From contig CALDUO010000231.1 in NCBI GenBank assembly GCA_937923745.1, positions 1 through 53,514 on the forward strand: a DNA stretch of 53,514 nt, read 5' to 3'. This stretch comes from an uncultured Granulosicoccaceae bacterium (GTDB lineage: Bacteria; Pseudomonadota; Gammaproteobacteria; Granulosicoccales; Granulosicoccaceae). The notes under the pieces are model-generated. The model did not search any database. It was not told the DNA's origin and saw nothing but the letters and a program-made list of their open reading frames with translations. Of this stretch, positions 36,303-44,214 are shown one piece after another. Numbering within the stretch: the first letter of the stretch is position 1; each line of letters starts with the position of its first letter. The translations under genes were made by a program, and so were the position numbers.

Positions 36303-37576
36303 GCAATTCGTTACCGGAGCACGTCAACACCGTTGTCATCGGTGCAGGGCAGGCAGGTATCGCCATGAGCGAGCACCTGCAGGCAGCCAGTATTGATCAT
36401 GTTGTGTTAGAGCGTGCGCGTATTGCCGAGGCGTGGAGAACCGGTCGCTGGGACTCATTGGTGGCGAATGGCCCTGCATGGCACGACCGGTTTCCGAATC
36501 TTGAATTCGATTGTGTGGGTCCTGACGGATTTCCCGGCAAAGAAGATGTCGCCGACTATTTTGAGCGTTATGCGCAAAACATTAACGCGCCGGTGCACTG
36601 TGGTGTTGACGTAACGCATGTCAGTCGTTGTCACAACAGCCGGGGCTTTCAGGTCGTCACGTCCCACGGTACGCTTGCGGCCGATAACATTGTGGTTGCG
36701 ACGGGTCCGTTCCAGCAGCCGGTTATTCCCAAGGTTATCCCATCGCTTGAGGATCAAGCCGCGCCACTACAGCAAATACACTCGTACCACTATCGCAACC
36801 CGTCAGCGTTACCCGATGGTGGTGTATTGGTGGTGGGTGCCGGATCATCCGGTGCACAAATTGCCGATGAACTGGCGCGTGCCGGTCGTGCTGTGACGCT
36901 ATCGGTCGGACCCCATGACCGCCCACCCCGCCAGTATCGCGGTCGCGATTTTGTCTGGTGGCTGGGTGTGTTGGGTAAATGGGATATCGACGCCATGGAG
37001 CCCGGGCGCGAACACATCACCATTGCTGTCAGTGGTGCTTACGGTGGGCAAACGGTCGACTTCAGGCGCTTGGCAGCAGAGGGCATAACGCTGGTGGGCA
37101 TGACACAAACCTACCACGATGGTGTATTAACCTTTGCACCCGATCTCGTGCATAACGTCAATGAAGGCGATAAAAATTATCTGGCGTTACTCGATGAGGC
37201 AGATGCTCACGTAGCAGCCTATGGGCTCGATCTGCCCGAAGATCCCGAGGCCAGAAAACGTTACCCTGAACCGCCATGTATGCAACAACCCATCACATCG
37301 CTCAATCTCGCCGCTGCCAATATCACCACCGTGATCTGGGCCACCGGTTATGCCACCGATTACAGTTGGCTGGCGGTAGATGCTTTCGATAAAAACGGCA
37401 AACCCAAACACCTGCGTGGCGTCAGTTCAGCGCCCGGCGTTCATTTTGTCGGCTTACCGTGGCAGTCACGACGGGGGTCGGCATTTATTTGGGGCGTGTG
37501 GCACGACGCGCGACACATCGCCAATCATATTGTCACCCAACAAAGCTATATCAACTACACCCAAGGCATAGGATAG
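36299..37576 (+). CDS. FAD/NADPH-dependent monooxygenase
   Basis: 425 residues, GTG start overlapping the HyuAB stop. FAD motif [10 protein letters not shown] at about 13-22; NADPH motif [12 protein letters not shown] in the middle; [12 protein letters not shown] near the C-terminus is the ATG-type motif common in flavin monooxygenases. Closest in type to the CzcO/YUCCA-like single-component enzymes that oxygenate small nucleophiles or ketones. In this operon it may oxidise the substrate before or after ring opening by HyuAB. Eight bases separate it from the SDR gene start. Confidence 0.87.
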   Translation: MSNSLPEHVNTVVIGAGQAGIAMSEHLQAASIDHVVLERARIAEAWRTGRWDSLVANGPAWHDRFPNLEFDCVGPDGFPGKEDVADYFERYAQNINAPVHCGVDVTHVSRCHNSRGFQVVTSHGTLAADNIVVATGPFQQPVIPKVIPSLEDQAAPLQQIHSYHYRNPSALPDGGVLVVGAGSSGAQIADELARAGRAVTLSVGPHDRPPRQYRGRDFVWWLGVLGKWDIDAMEPGREHITIAVSGAYGGQTVDFRRLAAEGITLVGMTQTYHDGVLTFAPDLVHNVNEGDKNYLALLDEADAHVAAYGLDLPEDPEARKRYPEPPCMQQPITSLNLAAANITTVIWATGYATDYSWLAVDAFDKNGKPKHLRGVSSAPGVHFVGLPWQSRRGSAFIWGVWHDARHIANHIVTQQSYINYTQGIG

Positions 37577-37584
37577 ATACCGCC

Positions 37585-38313
37585 ATGAACAATCAAATCG
37601 CAGTGGTCACCGGTGGTGCGCAAGGTATTGGCCTGGCGGTTGTCGTCGCGTTGATACAACGTGGCGTCAAAGTGGCCAGTTGGGATCTGGATGCAGTGAA
37701 CACTCAGACCATGCAATCGTTTGATGGGCAAGCTGTGGCAGTGCATTGTGATGTCAGTGATGAAGCATCGGTGACTGATGCCTATCAGCACACCGTCGAT
37801 ACGTTGGGTGTGCCTGATATTTTGGTGAACAGTGCCGGTGTTGCGGGGCCTAACGCGACGGTAGCTGAATACGACTTTGCGCAATGGCAGCAGGTGATGA
37901 ACATTAACCTGAACGGCACGTTTTTGGTCAACCGGGTATGCGTGCCCGGCATGATTAATAAAGGCTATGGTCGAATTCTGAATATTGCCTCTATTGCCGG
38001 TAAAGAGGGTAACCCGAATGCGTGTGCTTACTCGGCGTCCAAAGCGGGCGTGATCGGCTTGACCAAGTCATTGGGTAAAGAACTGGCGGCTTACGATATT
38101 GCGGTTAATTGTGTCACGCCAGCAGCAGCTCGCACCCGTATTTTTGATCAAATGAGCCAAGAGCATATTGACTACATGTTATCGAAGATACCACGCGGTA
38201 AATTTTTGGAAGTGGAGGAAGCTGCGAACATGATTGTCTGGGCGGTGTCGCCGGAGAATTCGTTTACAACCGCCGCTGTATTTGATTTGTCGGGCGGTCG
38301 TGCCACCTACTGA
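37585..38313 (+). CDS. Short-chain dehydrogenase/reductase
   Basis: 242 residues from ATG 37585; the frame is open further upstream but overlaps the monooxygenase. SDR motifs: TGGAQGIG, NSAG (a variant of NNAG), catalytic Ser in NIASIAGKEG, YxxxK in YSASKAG. An NAD(P)-dependent oxidoreductase; the substrate is unknown. Third gene of the hydantoinase-like operon. Confidence 0.87.
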   Translation: MNNQIAVVTGGAQGIGLAVVVALIQRGVKVASWDLDAVNTQTMQSFDGQAVAVHCDVSDEASVTDAYQHTVDTLGVPDILVNSAGVAGPNATVAEYDFAQWQQVMNINLNGTFLVNRVCVPGMINKGYGRILNIASIAGKEGNPNACAYSASKAGVIGLTKSLGKELAAYDIAVNCVTPAAARTRIFDQMSQEHIDYMLSKIPRGKFLEVEEAANMIVWAVSPENSFTTAAVFDLSGGRATY

Positions 38314-38345
38314 GTGCAGCGGTCATCGGGGTGCCAGCTGCTGCA

Positions 38346-39086
38346 TTACACCGCGTGCGTTAATACAAACTCACCGCTAATCATTGTATTGACGGTTGCT
38401 GCAGCGTGTAGCGCTGTGGTGTCAAACACGGGCAGAGTCAGGTCAGACTGTTTTACCAACAGGGTGATCTCGGTACATCCCAGGATAATACCTTCAGCCC
38501 CCTGATGTGACAGCGACCGAATCACATCGAGATAACGCTGTTTTGATTCAGCGTTGATCACACCCAAACACAGCTCTTGATAGATGATGTCGTGAATCTC
38601 CTGTTGCTCCGGGGCTGTGGGCAATAACACATCAAGACCAAACTGCGAGATAAGCCGACCGGTATAAAATGTCTCTGACATCGTAAACCCTGTCCCCAGT
38701 AAAGCGACGGTCTGTACGTTGCGCGCTTTGATGGCCACTGCGGTCGCATCTGCGATGTGCAAAATGGGAATTGAAATTCGTGCCTCAATCGCGTCAGTCA
38801 CCTTATGCATGGTGTTGGTACAGATCACAATAAAGTCAGCCCCTGCGCTTTCGAGCTCAAGGGCTGCTGTAGCCAACGCATCGCCAGCGGCGTCCCAATT
38901 ACCACTGGCCTGAAGCGCCTCGATGGTGGCGAAATCAACACTGTTCATCAACAGTGGCGCAGAGTGAAGCCCACCAAGCTTTTGCCGAACACCCTCATTA
39001 ATCCAGCGGTAATACAGCGCCGTTGACTCCCAACTCATGCCACCGAGCAGGCCAGGTCGATACAGTTTTGCGGGTTCAGACATCAC
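38346..39086 (-). CDS. Aspartate/glutamate racemase family protein
   Basis: 246 residues from GTG 39086, or 245 from the next codon, ATG 39083. Start GLLGGMSWEST is typical of the YgeA/aspartate racemase group. Both catalytic Cys of PLP-independent racemases are present: ICTNTMH and LGCTEI. It should invert the alpha-carbon of an acidic amino acid or hydantoin-like compound. Convergent with the HyuAB-FMO-SDR operon and 32 bp from it; racemases often accompany hydantoinases. Confidence 0.87.
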   Translation of the reverse strand: MMSEPAKLYRPGLLGGMSWESTALYYRWINEGVRQKLGGLHSAPLLMNSVDFATIEALQASGNWDAAGDALATAALELESAGADFIVICTNTMHKVTDAIEARISIPILHIADATAVAIKARNVQTVALLGTGFTMSETFYTGRLISQFGLDVLLPTAPEQQEIHDIIYQELCLGVINAESKQRYLDVIRSLSHQGAEGIILGCTEITLLVKQSDLTLPVFDTTALHAAATVNTMISGEFVLTHAV

Positions 39087-39100
39087 GTGTACTCAATGAT

Positions 39101-39128
39101 TGGCGGCTGGCGGCTGGCGGCTGGTGTC
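39101..39128. repeat. 7-bp tandem array (4 units)
   Basis: TGGCGGC three times, then a diverged TGGTGTC. It fills the space between the racemase start and the TauE stop, touching the TauE stop codon. Confidence 0.9.
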
Positions 39129-39886
39129 TATAGTGCCGATATGACCAGCCTGATCGAAATTAAAAAAAGCGCAATCTGCACAGCAAGAAAAAACCACTTT
39201 TCAGACAACCGCTGTATCAGTTGTTTTCCCACCACGGTACCAAGGGCTGCAACCGGCAGCAGCAATGCCGATACTTTCAGGGTTGCTTCGGTATACGGGT
39301 ACAGAGTTGAGTAGGGAATAATTTTAGCCAAATTTACCGCTGTGAACACAAGGGTGGTGGTACCGGCAAAGACCATTTTCGGGAGTCGTTGTGGCAGGAT
39401 GTAAATTTGGAATGGTGGTGCGCCTGCGTGCGAGATAAAACTGGTAAAGCCCGACAAGGTGCCCCAGAACAGGCCTTTGGGTACACTGACCGGGGCTGCG
39501 GGTGTATCGTGTTTGCCCTTTGACCATGTATACAGACAAAAGCTGATACCCATCACGCCAATAAACAACGACACCATTCGATCGGACACAACGGTAGCGG
39601 TTGCCCACCCGATCAAAACACCACATAACCCGGCAGGAATAAGCAACTTGACGTTGGCAAGGCTAAACTGCCGGCGATACAGCCAAACACTGACCATATC
39701 AGACAAAATATAAATCGGTAACAGCAGCACCGCGGCCACCAGTGGAGACATCGTTAAAGACAGGAGTGGCACACTTAACATGGCAACGGCCGGTAGACCA
39801 CCTTTGGAAAGCCCGACAAAAAAAGCGGCAAGAATCAACAACGCCAAAAGCGCCGGTTGTAGCAGAAGCTGGTCAACAGTAGGCAT
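39128..39886 (-). CDS. TauE/SafE (TSUP) family membrane permease
   Basis: 252 residues, about eight hydrophobic segments in two repeats. The motifs GLSKGGLPAVAMLSVPLLS (N-terminal half) and GFTSFISHAGAPPFQIY (C-terminal half) are the duplicated TSUP signature. Relatives export sulfite, sulfoacetate or other sulfur or organic anions. Its gene lies just downstream of the racemase on the same strand order reversed (TauE is transcribed first), 40 bp apart, so the two may share a transcript. Confidence 0.87.
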   Translation of the reverse strand: MPTVDQLLLQPALLALLILAAFFVGLSKGGLPAVAMLSVPLLSLTMSPLVAAVLLLPIYILSDMVSVWLYRRQFSLANVKLLIPAGLCGVLIGWATATVVSDRMVSLFIGVMGISFCLYTWSKGKHDTPAAPVSVPKGLFWGTLSGFTSFISHAGAPPFQIYILPQRLPKMVFAGTTTLVFTAVNLAKIIPYSTLYPYTEATLKVSALLLPVAALGTVVGKQLIQRLSEKWFFLAVQIALFLISIRLVISAL

Positions 39887-40089
39887 AGCGACATGATACG
39901 CGAATTCAATGGCGTACCACGCTGAAGTGTGACACCGTTGAACATGAAGGTCTGATGACTGTCAGAGCCGAGATACGCTGACGTTGCCACAGTCGCCTTA
40001 ACAGAGTCGTCATGCCAGAGTCGTCATGACGGGCACTTTTTGAGACGGCTCATGGCGTGGTCTGCATGGGCTTTAGTATTAACGCAGAC

Positions 40090-40155
40090 AATCACAGCGG
40101 CATCGATCACAACGATATTGATCACGGCAACATTGATCACAACGATATTGATCAC
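40090..40155. repeat. 15-bp tandem array (about 4.4 units) ending at the intradiol dioxygenase ribosome site
   Basis: GATCAC recurs with exact 15-bp spacing at 40105, 40120, 40135 and 40150 (weaker copy at 40090), with AACGATATT/GGCAACATT between. The last copy abuts the AGGGGGA ribosome site. It could be slippage DNA or an array of regulator sites. Confidence 0.88.
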
Positions 40156-40171
40156 AGGGGGAATCCAACCG

Positions 40172-40813
40172 ATGAAACCGACACCCGGACGACGAAAACT
40201 ACTGACAGTCCTTGGTCTGTTACCAGCGGGTTTATTACCTGCAGGGTTACTGGCGAGCACCACAGCATCGGCTGACACTACCCGACAAACGGCATCGGCC
40301 GCCGCTGGCCCTTTTTACCCAACGCCTTCGATGCGATTTCCGGACATCGACAATGATCTGGTCAAAATTGAAAGCCGGGTGCGGGAGGCCGGTGGCGAGA
40401 TTTTACAGTTGAGTGGTCAGGTCACCACCGTCGCTGGCGAGCCCTTGCCTGGCGTCAGAATTGAAATCTGGCAATGCGACGTCAATGGCCGGTATCTGCA
40501 CACCAAAGACAATAACAGTGCCACCGCTGATCCTGATTTTCAGGGTTTTGGGTTTACCGTCTCCGACGAGGCGGGTCGCTATGCGTTTCGCACCATTAAA
40601 CCGGTATCCTATCCGGGCAGAACACCACACATTCACGTCAAGCTCCTCCACGGCGATACCGAACTGATTACGCAGCTGTACCTGAAAGACCATCCGCAAA
40701 ATGAACGGGACGGTCTGTACCGACGTATGTCGGCCGCCGAGCGAGCAACCGTTGACATGACGGTGGTCGAGCAGGGCGATGTACTGATGACTGAGATAAA
40801 TCTGGTTGTATGA
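40172..40813 (+). CDS. Exported intradiol ring-cleavage dioxygenase family protein
   Basis: 213 residues from ATG 40172, preceded by AGGGGGA. The frame is open back to 40040, but that part is translated repeat DNA. Residues 7-35 are an Arg-Arg-led hydrophobic signal (GRRKLLTVLG) lengthened by GLLPA repeats. The core carries the family's four iron ligands: Tyr108 (GRYLH), Tyr147 (YPGR), His153 and His155 (PHIHV). Fe(III) intradiol enzymes split catechols to muconates; exported short forms without the dimerisation domain occur in bacteria and fungi and their substrates are often unknown. Confidence 0.87.
   Translation: MKPTPGRRKLLTVLGLLPAGLLPAGLLASTTASADTTRQTASAAAGPFYPTPSMRFPDIDNDLVKIESRVREAGGEILQLSGQVTTVAGEPLPGVRIEIWQCDVNGRYLHTKDNNSATADPDFQGFGFTVSDEAGRYAFRTIKPVSYPGRTPHIHVKLLHGDTELITQLYLKDHPQNERDGLYRRMSAAERATVDMTVVEQGDVLMTEINLVV
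40214..40258. repeat. 15-bp tandem repeat (3 units) in the dioxygenase signal peptide
   Basis: GGTCTGTTACCAGCG, GGTTTATTACCTGCA, GGGTTACTGGCGAGC. Translated as GLLPA, GLLPA, GLLAS. The protein is conserved better than the DNA, so selection keeps the hydrophobic core. Confidence 0.7.
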
Positions 40814-40853
40814 TTTGGTTGTCAGATCTGGTCTGTTTGAATCTGGCAGCCTG
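40800..40853. repeat. 13/14-bp tandem array running out of the dioxygenase stop
   Basis: ATCTGGTTGTATG, ATTTGGTTGTCAG, ATCTGGTCTGTTTG, AATCTGGCAGCCTG. The first unit contains the last sense codons and the TGA stop of the dioxygenase; the rest lie in the 178-bp gap, which has no gene. Confidence 0.75.
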
Positions 40854-40991
40854 ATTAAATGGTCTGGTCGGCCACCGTCTAACTAGCCGACGCTGTGCCA
40901 CCTCCAGCCGCTATCCATTTCATCTCTGGATCAACCGGTCTGCTGGTGTAAACTTCGCACCTACGATCAGCTAGCGCGGGAAGTTACATCA

Positions 40992-41573
40992 ATGGTGTTC
41001 AAGGTTGCACAGGGGTCACTGTTTGCGGTGCTCTCACGAAGTCCCTGGTGGTACAGCGCGTTGATTGGTGCGGCATTCATCGCGATCGCTGTGATTGTTG
41101 CCAGCCCACAGATTTCCGTGTTAATCGGTGCGTGCGGCGTTCCGTTTTTTGGTATCGCGCTCTATGCCGGGTTTAAACAGTCCAAACAGCCCAGTCGCCA
41201 ACGAATTCTGGAGGTCGCCGAACAGGCACGAGGCCTCTCAGCCTCGCAAATTGCTGCCAAAATAGCCGACGGTTATGCCAAAGCGCACTACGATTCAGAA
41301 CCCTTTAAAGGAAATGCGGCAGAGCTGGAGCTGACGCACGGGTATCGAAAGCTTCTGGTAGCGAGCAAACGGTTTAAAGCGGCCAATACCGGGGTTGATC
41401 CACTGAAACAGCTGGTTGCGGCAGGTGAAAAACACGAAGCGACCGGGTATGTCTATGTCACGCTCGGCGAGGTCTCGGACAGCGCCCGACAGTATGCCAA
41501 CGAACACAACATTGAGCTGGTACAAGCTGACCGCCTGGCGGCCTTTTTTGACGGACAGGCCGTGATTGACTGA
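40992..41573 (+). CDS. Membrane-anchored Mrr/restriction-endonuclease-like protein
   Basis: 193 residues. Two hydrophobic segments at about 20-37 and 40-58, then a soluble domain. The segment LLVASKRFKAANTGVDPLKQLVAAGE, followed by YVYVTLGEVSDSARQYA and IELVQADRLAAFF, resembles the Mrr_cat/HJC-type fold: core Lys of Q-x-K, helix, strand, and the 'A..la..n.I.li' tail. The canonical catalytic Asp and Gln/Glu are not clear, so it may be a degenerate nuclease domain with a structural or regulatory role at the membrane. It stands alone. Confidence 0.6.
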   Translation: MVFKVAQGSLFAVLSRSPWWYSALIGAAFIAIAVIVASPQISVLIGACGVPFFGIALYAGFKQSKQPSRQRILEVAEQARGLSASQIAAKIADGYAKAHYDSEPFKGNAAELELTHGYRKLLVASKRFKAANTGVDPLKQLVAAGEKHEATGYVYVTLGEVSDSARQYANEHNIELVQADRLAAFFDGQAVID

Positions 41574-41685
41574 GCAGGCAACGAACTCCCGTCACCCGCG
41601 GTTCACACCAAAAGTCGATCTGCACGGCGCAACTTCAGAAAGGAGTCGCAGCTAGCGGGAGACGCAATACCCCGTAGTGCTCAGC

Positions 41686-41781
41686 TTAGCGCTTGCCCCG
41701 GTCCTTGCCCCAGCCCTTACCCGAGTCCTTGCCCAAGTGCTTACCCGAGTGCTTACCTCGGTCGCGTTTGCCTGTACGCAT
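41686..41781 (-). CDS. Short Gly-Lys repeat reading frame after RraA
   Basis: 31 codons from ATG 41781 to TAA: M-R-T-G-K-R-D-R followed by GKHS, GKHL, GKDS, GKGW, GKDR units and a final GKR. Counting from the RraA stop (41830-41832) the same frame stays open for 47 codons and includes a hydrophobic patch PLSPLSLIWYALM just before the ATG. The DNA is a 12-bp array. It may be a real basic small protein, a readthrough tail of RraA, or chance translation of repeat DNA; no ribosome site is evident. Confidence 0.25.
   Translation of the reverse strand: MRTGKRDRGKHSGKHLGKDSGKGWGKDRGKR
41692..41763. repeat. 12-bp tandem array (6 units)
   Basis: Units CTTGCCCCGGTC, CTTGCCCCAGCC, CTTACCCGAGTC, CTTGCCCAAGTG, CTTACCCGAGTG, CTTACCTCGGTC. 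On the minus strand they encode Gly-Lys-x-x. Confidence 0.92.
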
Positions 41782-41829
41782 GAGCGCATACCAGATAAGG
41801 CTTAAGGGGCTCAGCGGTAGCTCGGACGC

Positions 41830-42309
41830 TTAAAACGGGGCTGCGGTAACGATAACACCGTCGGTATCGGTATACACATAATCACCCGGATGAAACGTCA
41901 CGCCACCAAAGGTTAGGGGTATGTCGCGCTCACCGGCAGTGACCGGTATAGATTTACGAGAGCAGGTGCCCAGCGCGTATAGCGCGACCGGGATGTCTTT
42001 GATCTGAGCGGTATCCCGAACATACCCGTTCACCACAATGCCCGCATAGTGATTGTTTTGTGCAAACTGCATGAGTTTTTCGCCCACTATGGCGTAATAG
42101 GCTTCCTCTGCATCGACCACCACGACCTTACCGGTGCCGTCTTCATCGCGTAAAAGCGTGAGCAGATCGCTGTTATTGAGGTTGAGGCGAACGGTGACTA
42201 CCGTTCCCTGGCACTTCGCCGCCCCCCCGTAATTGGTAAAGCCCGGGCCCAGTACGGCTGTGCGGTCGGGGTAGGTGTCGCAAAAATCTGCGGTGAAGTC
42301 GTCACTCAT
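41830..42309 (-). CDS. RraA-family protein (possible HMG/CHA-type aldolase)
   Basis: 159 residues, full length for RraA (161 in E. coli). N-terminal DxCDxY segment, NYGGAAKCQG, VVVNGYVRDT and FGGVTFHPGDYVYTDTDG are family signatures. E. coli RraA, an RNase E inhibitor, lacks the Arg-Asp pair; here VRD is present with an upstream VGEKL, as in the 4-hydroxy-4-methyl-2-oxoglutarate/4-carboxy-4-hydroxy-2-oxoadipate aldolase branch. So it may be an aldolase or oxaloacetate decarboxylase. Its gene is divergent from the glutamate mutase operon with a 130-bp gap. Functional choice is uncertain. Confidence 0.82.
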   Translation of the reverse strand: MSDDFTADFCDTYPDRTAVLGPGFTNYGGAAKCQGTVVTVRLNLNNSDLLTLLRDEDGTGKVVVVDAEEAYYAIVGEKLMQFAQNNHYAGIVVNGYVRDTAQIKDIPVALYALGTCSRKSIPVTAGERDIPLTFGGVTFHPGDYVYTDTDGVIVTAAPF

Positions 42310-42439
42310 GATGGCTGCTCCGAAAGGGCTGTCAACAGGCGGCTACAGCCTTGAAAAACCCGGAATTCTACCATCTTCGGGGTCTCGGATCAGTGGCAGA
42401 TTTGATACTATAGAGAGATTCGTCAGGGGCGTGTGTTTA

Positions 42440-42853
42440 ATGAAAGTCGTAACCGGGGTAATTGGCAATGACATCCATGTGGTGGCCAATCGATTAATGG
42501 ATCTGTCACTCAATGCCAGGGGCTATGAAGTCTTTAACCTTGGGGTGAACACCTACCTTGAAGAATTCTTCGACGCTGCCGTCGAAACCGGCGCCGACAT
42601 CCTGCTGATTTCGTCACTCAACGGTGAGGCCGAAGGCTGGAGTCGTGAAGTCAAAATGCTCAAAGCGGGCTATCAGAGCCTCGACAACCTGATCATGATG
42701 ATTGGTGGCAACCTGTCGGTAGGCAGTGGTAACGCCGAAGATATCATCCCGCGTTATAAAAACTACGGCTTTGATCTGGTCTGTCACCAGGTTGATCTCA
42801 ACACCGGGCTAGATATGCTCGACAGTTACCTTCAGGAACACAGACCCTCATGA
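42440..42853 (+). CDS. glmS: Glutamate mutase small (B12-binding) subunit, GlmS/MutS family
   Basis: 137 residues from ATG 42440 (AGGGGC about 9 bp upstream); the frame is open upstream without conservation. It has the B12-binding fold of methylaspartate mutase S: D-x-H-x-x motif as GNDIHVVAN with the axial-ligand His, SSLNGEAEG, and the GGNLSVG loop. The last residue of DxHxxG is Ala, a mild change. With GlmE it forms adenosylcobalamin-dependent glutamate mutase, which rearranges L-glutamate to threo-3-methyl-L-aspartate. Unrelated to the DNA-repair MutS. The stop overlaps glmE (ATGA). The gap before it has a TACTAT-type -10 near 42407. Confidence 0.88.
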   Translation: MKVVTGVIGNDIHVVANRLMDLSLNARGYEVFNLGVNTYLEEFFDAAVETGADILLISSLNGEAEGWSREVKMLKAGYQSLDNLIMMIGGNLSVGSGNAEDIIPRYKNYGFDLVCHQVDLNTGLDMLDSYLQEHRPS

Positions 42854-44214
42854 GTCAGTTGCAGGAAGAGCGCGACATCATTCTCGGCAACGAGAATGTC
42901 GATTCGTTCGATTTTGATGAAGTGCGCGAGTTTGTCAGAGGCGCTGATAAAAACCTGTTTATCTCGCACCACTTTGACAAAGCCGACAAAATGCTGGTGC
43001 AGCCGCGCGGCGGATTCCCCACCTACGAAAAACAGTTTGCGCTGTACGAGTTTTTTGTAGAGGCCAATGTTGACGTGTTGCCACTGACCATCGACTCCAA
43101 CACCCGTCTCAACGACTACGCCACGGCCAAAAAAATGCTGCGCCTCAGTGAGGCCAATGAAGTGGATATGCTCAACGGCTACCCGCTGGTGAATCACGGC
43201 TACCGAAGCACACGTAAGATGATGACGCACTTTAACCATCCGGTGAGTCTGCGTCACGGCACGCCAGATGCGAGGCTACTGATCGAGATAGCCATTGCGT
43301 CCGGCATTTTCGAGATTGAAGGTGGCCCCATCACCTACTTGCTGCCGTATTCAAAAAACTTCCCCCTCGATAAAGCATTTTTGTACTGGAAGTACGTCGA
43401 ACGCGTCTGCGCTGATTACTCCACCCTTAATTTGCCGATCAATCGCGAATCATTCGGGCCACTGACCGCCACGCTGGTGCCACCGTCTATCACCATAGTG
43501 ATTCAGTTGCTGGAAATGCTGTTGTCACTGGAGGAGGGCGTGAAGTCTTTTTCGGTGTCATTTTCACAGCAGGGTTCGATGACACAAGATATCGTCACCG
43601 GCAAAGTCACCCGGGCGCTGGCTGAGCACTACGCCAAACAGATTAACTGCGAAGACGCCAAAATCCATTTGGTGTATCACCAGTGGATGGGCGCATTCCC
43701 GACCAATCGTGATTCGGCCGATCAGCTGATCAACATGTCGACCGTTATTGCCTCGATGGTCGGTGCCGACAAAATTATCACTAAAACCCGCGAAGAGGCG
43801 GTGGGTATTCCGACCAAAGAAGCCAACGCGCAAACTGTGGCCAACACACAATACACATTAAGAATTCTCAGCGGATTACCGGCCATAGTGGACGAGCAGG
43901 AAGAGGCGATATTAACTGCCGAAGTGCATGCCATTATGGAAGCGGTATTTAATGACCCCGCCGATACCCTGTGGCGCAAAGTTTTTAATTCCATCAAAAA
44001 CGGCATAATCGACGTGCCGTTTTCGCCGCATATTATCAATCACAACAAGATGATCACGATTCGTGACAGCCATAAAAATATTCGTATCATTGAGCGCGGT
44101 AATGTGCCGATCCCCGATCACTGTTTTGCCTATGAAAAATCGTGCTGTGATCTGAATAAAGACACCACCAGCATCGTGAATGACATCATCCACGATATAG
44201 GAATCATGCAGTGA
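42850..44214 (+). CDS. glmE: Glutamate mutase catalytic subunit, GlmE family
   Basis: 454 residues, slightly shorter than clostridial GlmE (about 483). All glutamate-binding positions known from Clostridium cochlearium GlmE can be matched: Arg53 in QPRGG, Arg86 in DSNTRLNDY, Arg135 in RHGTPDARLL, Glu157 in EGGPITY, Tyr163 and Tyr167 in TYLLPYSKN. VYHQWMGAFP and VGIPTKEAN are also conserved. This supports true glutamate mutase chemistry over a diverged function. ATGA overlap with glmS before it and GTGA overlap with the reactivase after it mean one translation unit. Confidence 0.9.
   Translation: MSQLQEERDIILGNENVDSFDFDEVREFVRGADKNLFISHHFDKADKMLVQPRGGFPTYEKQFALYEFFVEANVDVLPLTIDSNTRLNDYATAKKMLRLSEANEVDMLNGYPLVNHGYRSTRKMMTHFNHPVSLRHGTPDARLLIEIAIASGIFEIEGGPITYLLPYSKNFPLDKAFLYWKYVERVCADYSTLNLPINRESFGPLTATLVPPSITIVIQLLEMLLSLEEGVKSFSVSFSQQGSMTQDIVTGKVTRALAEHYAKQINCEDAKIHLVYHQWMGAFPTNRDSADQLINMSTVIASMVGADKIITKTREEAVGIPTKEANAQTVANTQYTLRILSGLPAIVDEQEEAILTAEVHAIMEAVFNDPADTLWRKVFNSIKNGIIDVPFSPHIINHNKMITIRDSHKNIRIIERGNVPIPDHCFAYEKSCCDLNKDTTSIVNDIIHDIGIMQ

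Noticed and set aside
40040-40171. N-terminal extension of the intradiol dioxygenase with Ile/Thr repeats
   Set aside because: Created by the 15-bp array; a good ribosome site and signal peptide belong to the ATG at 40172.
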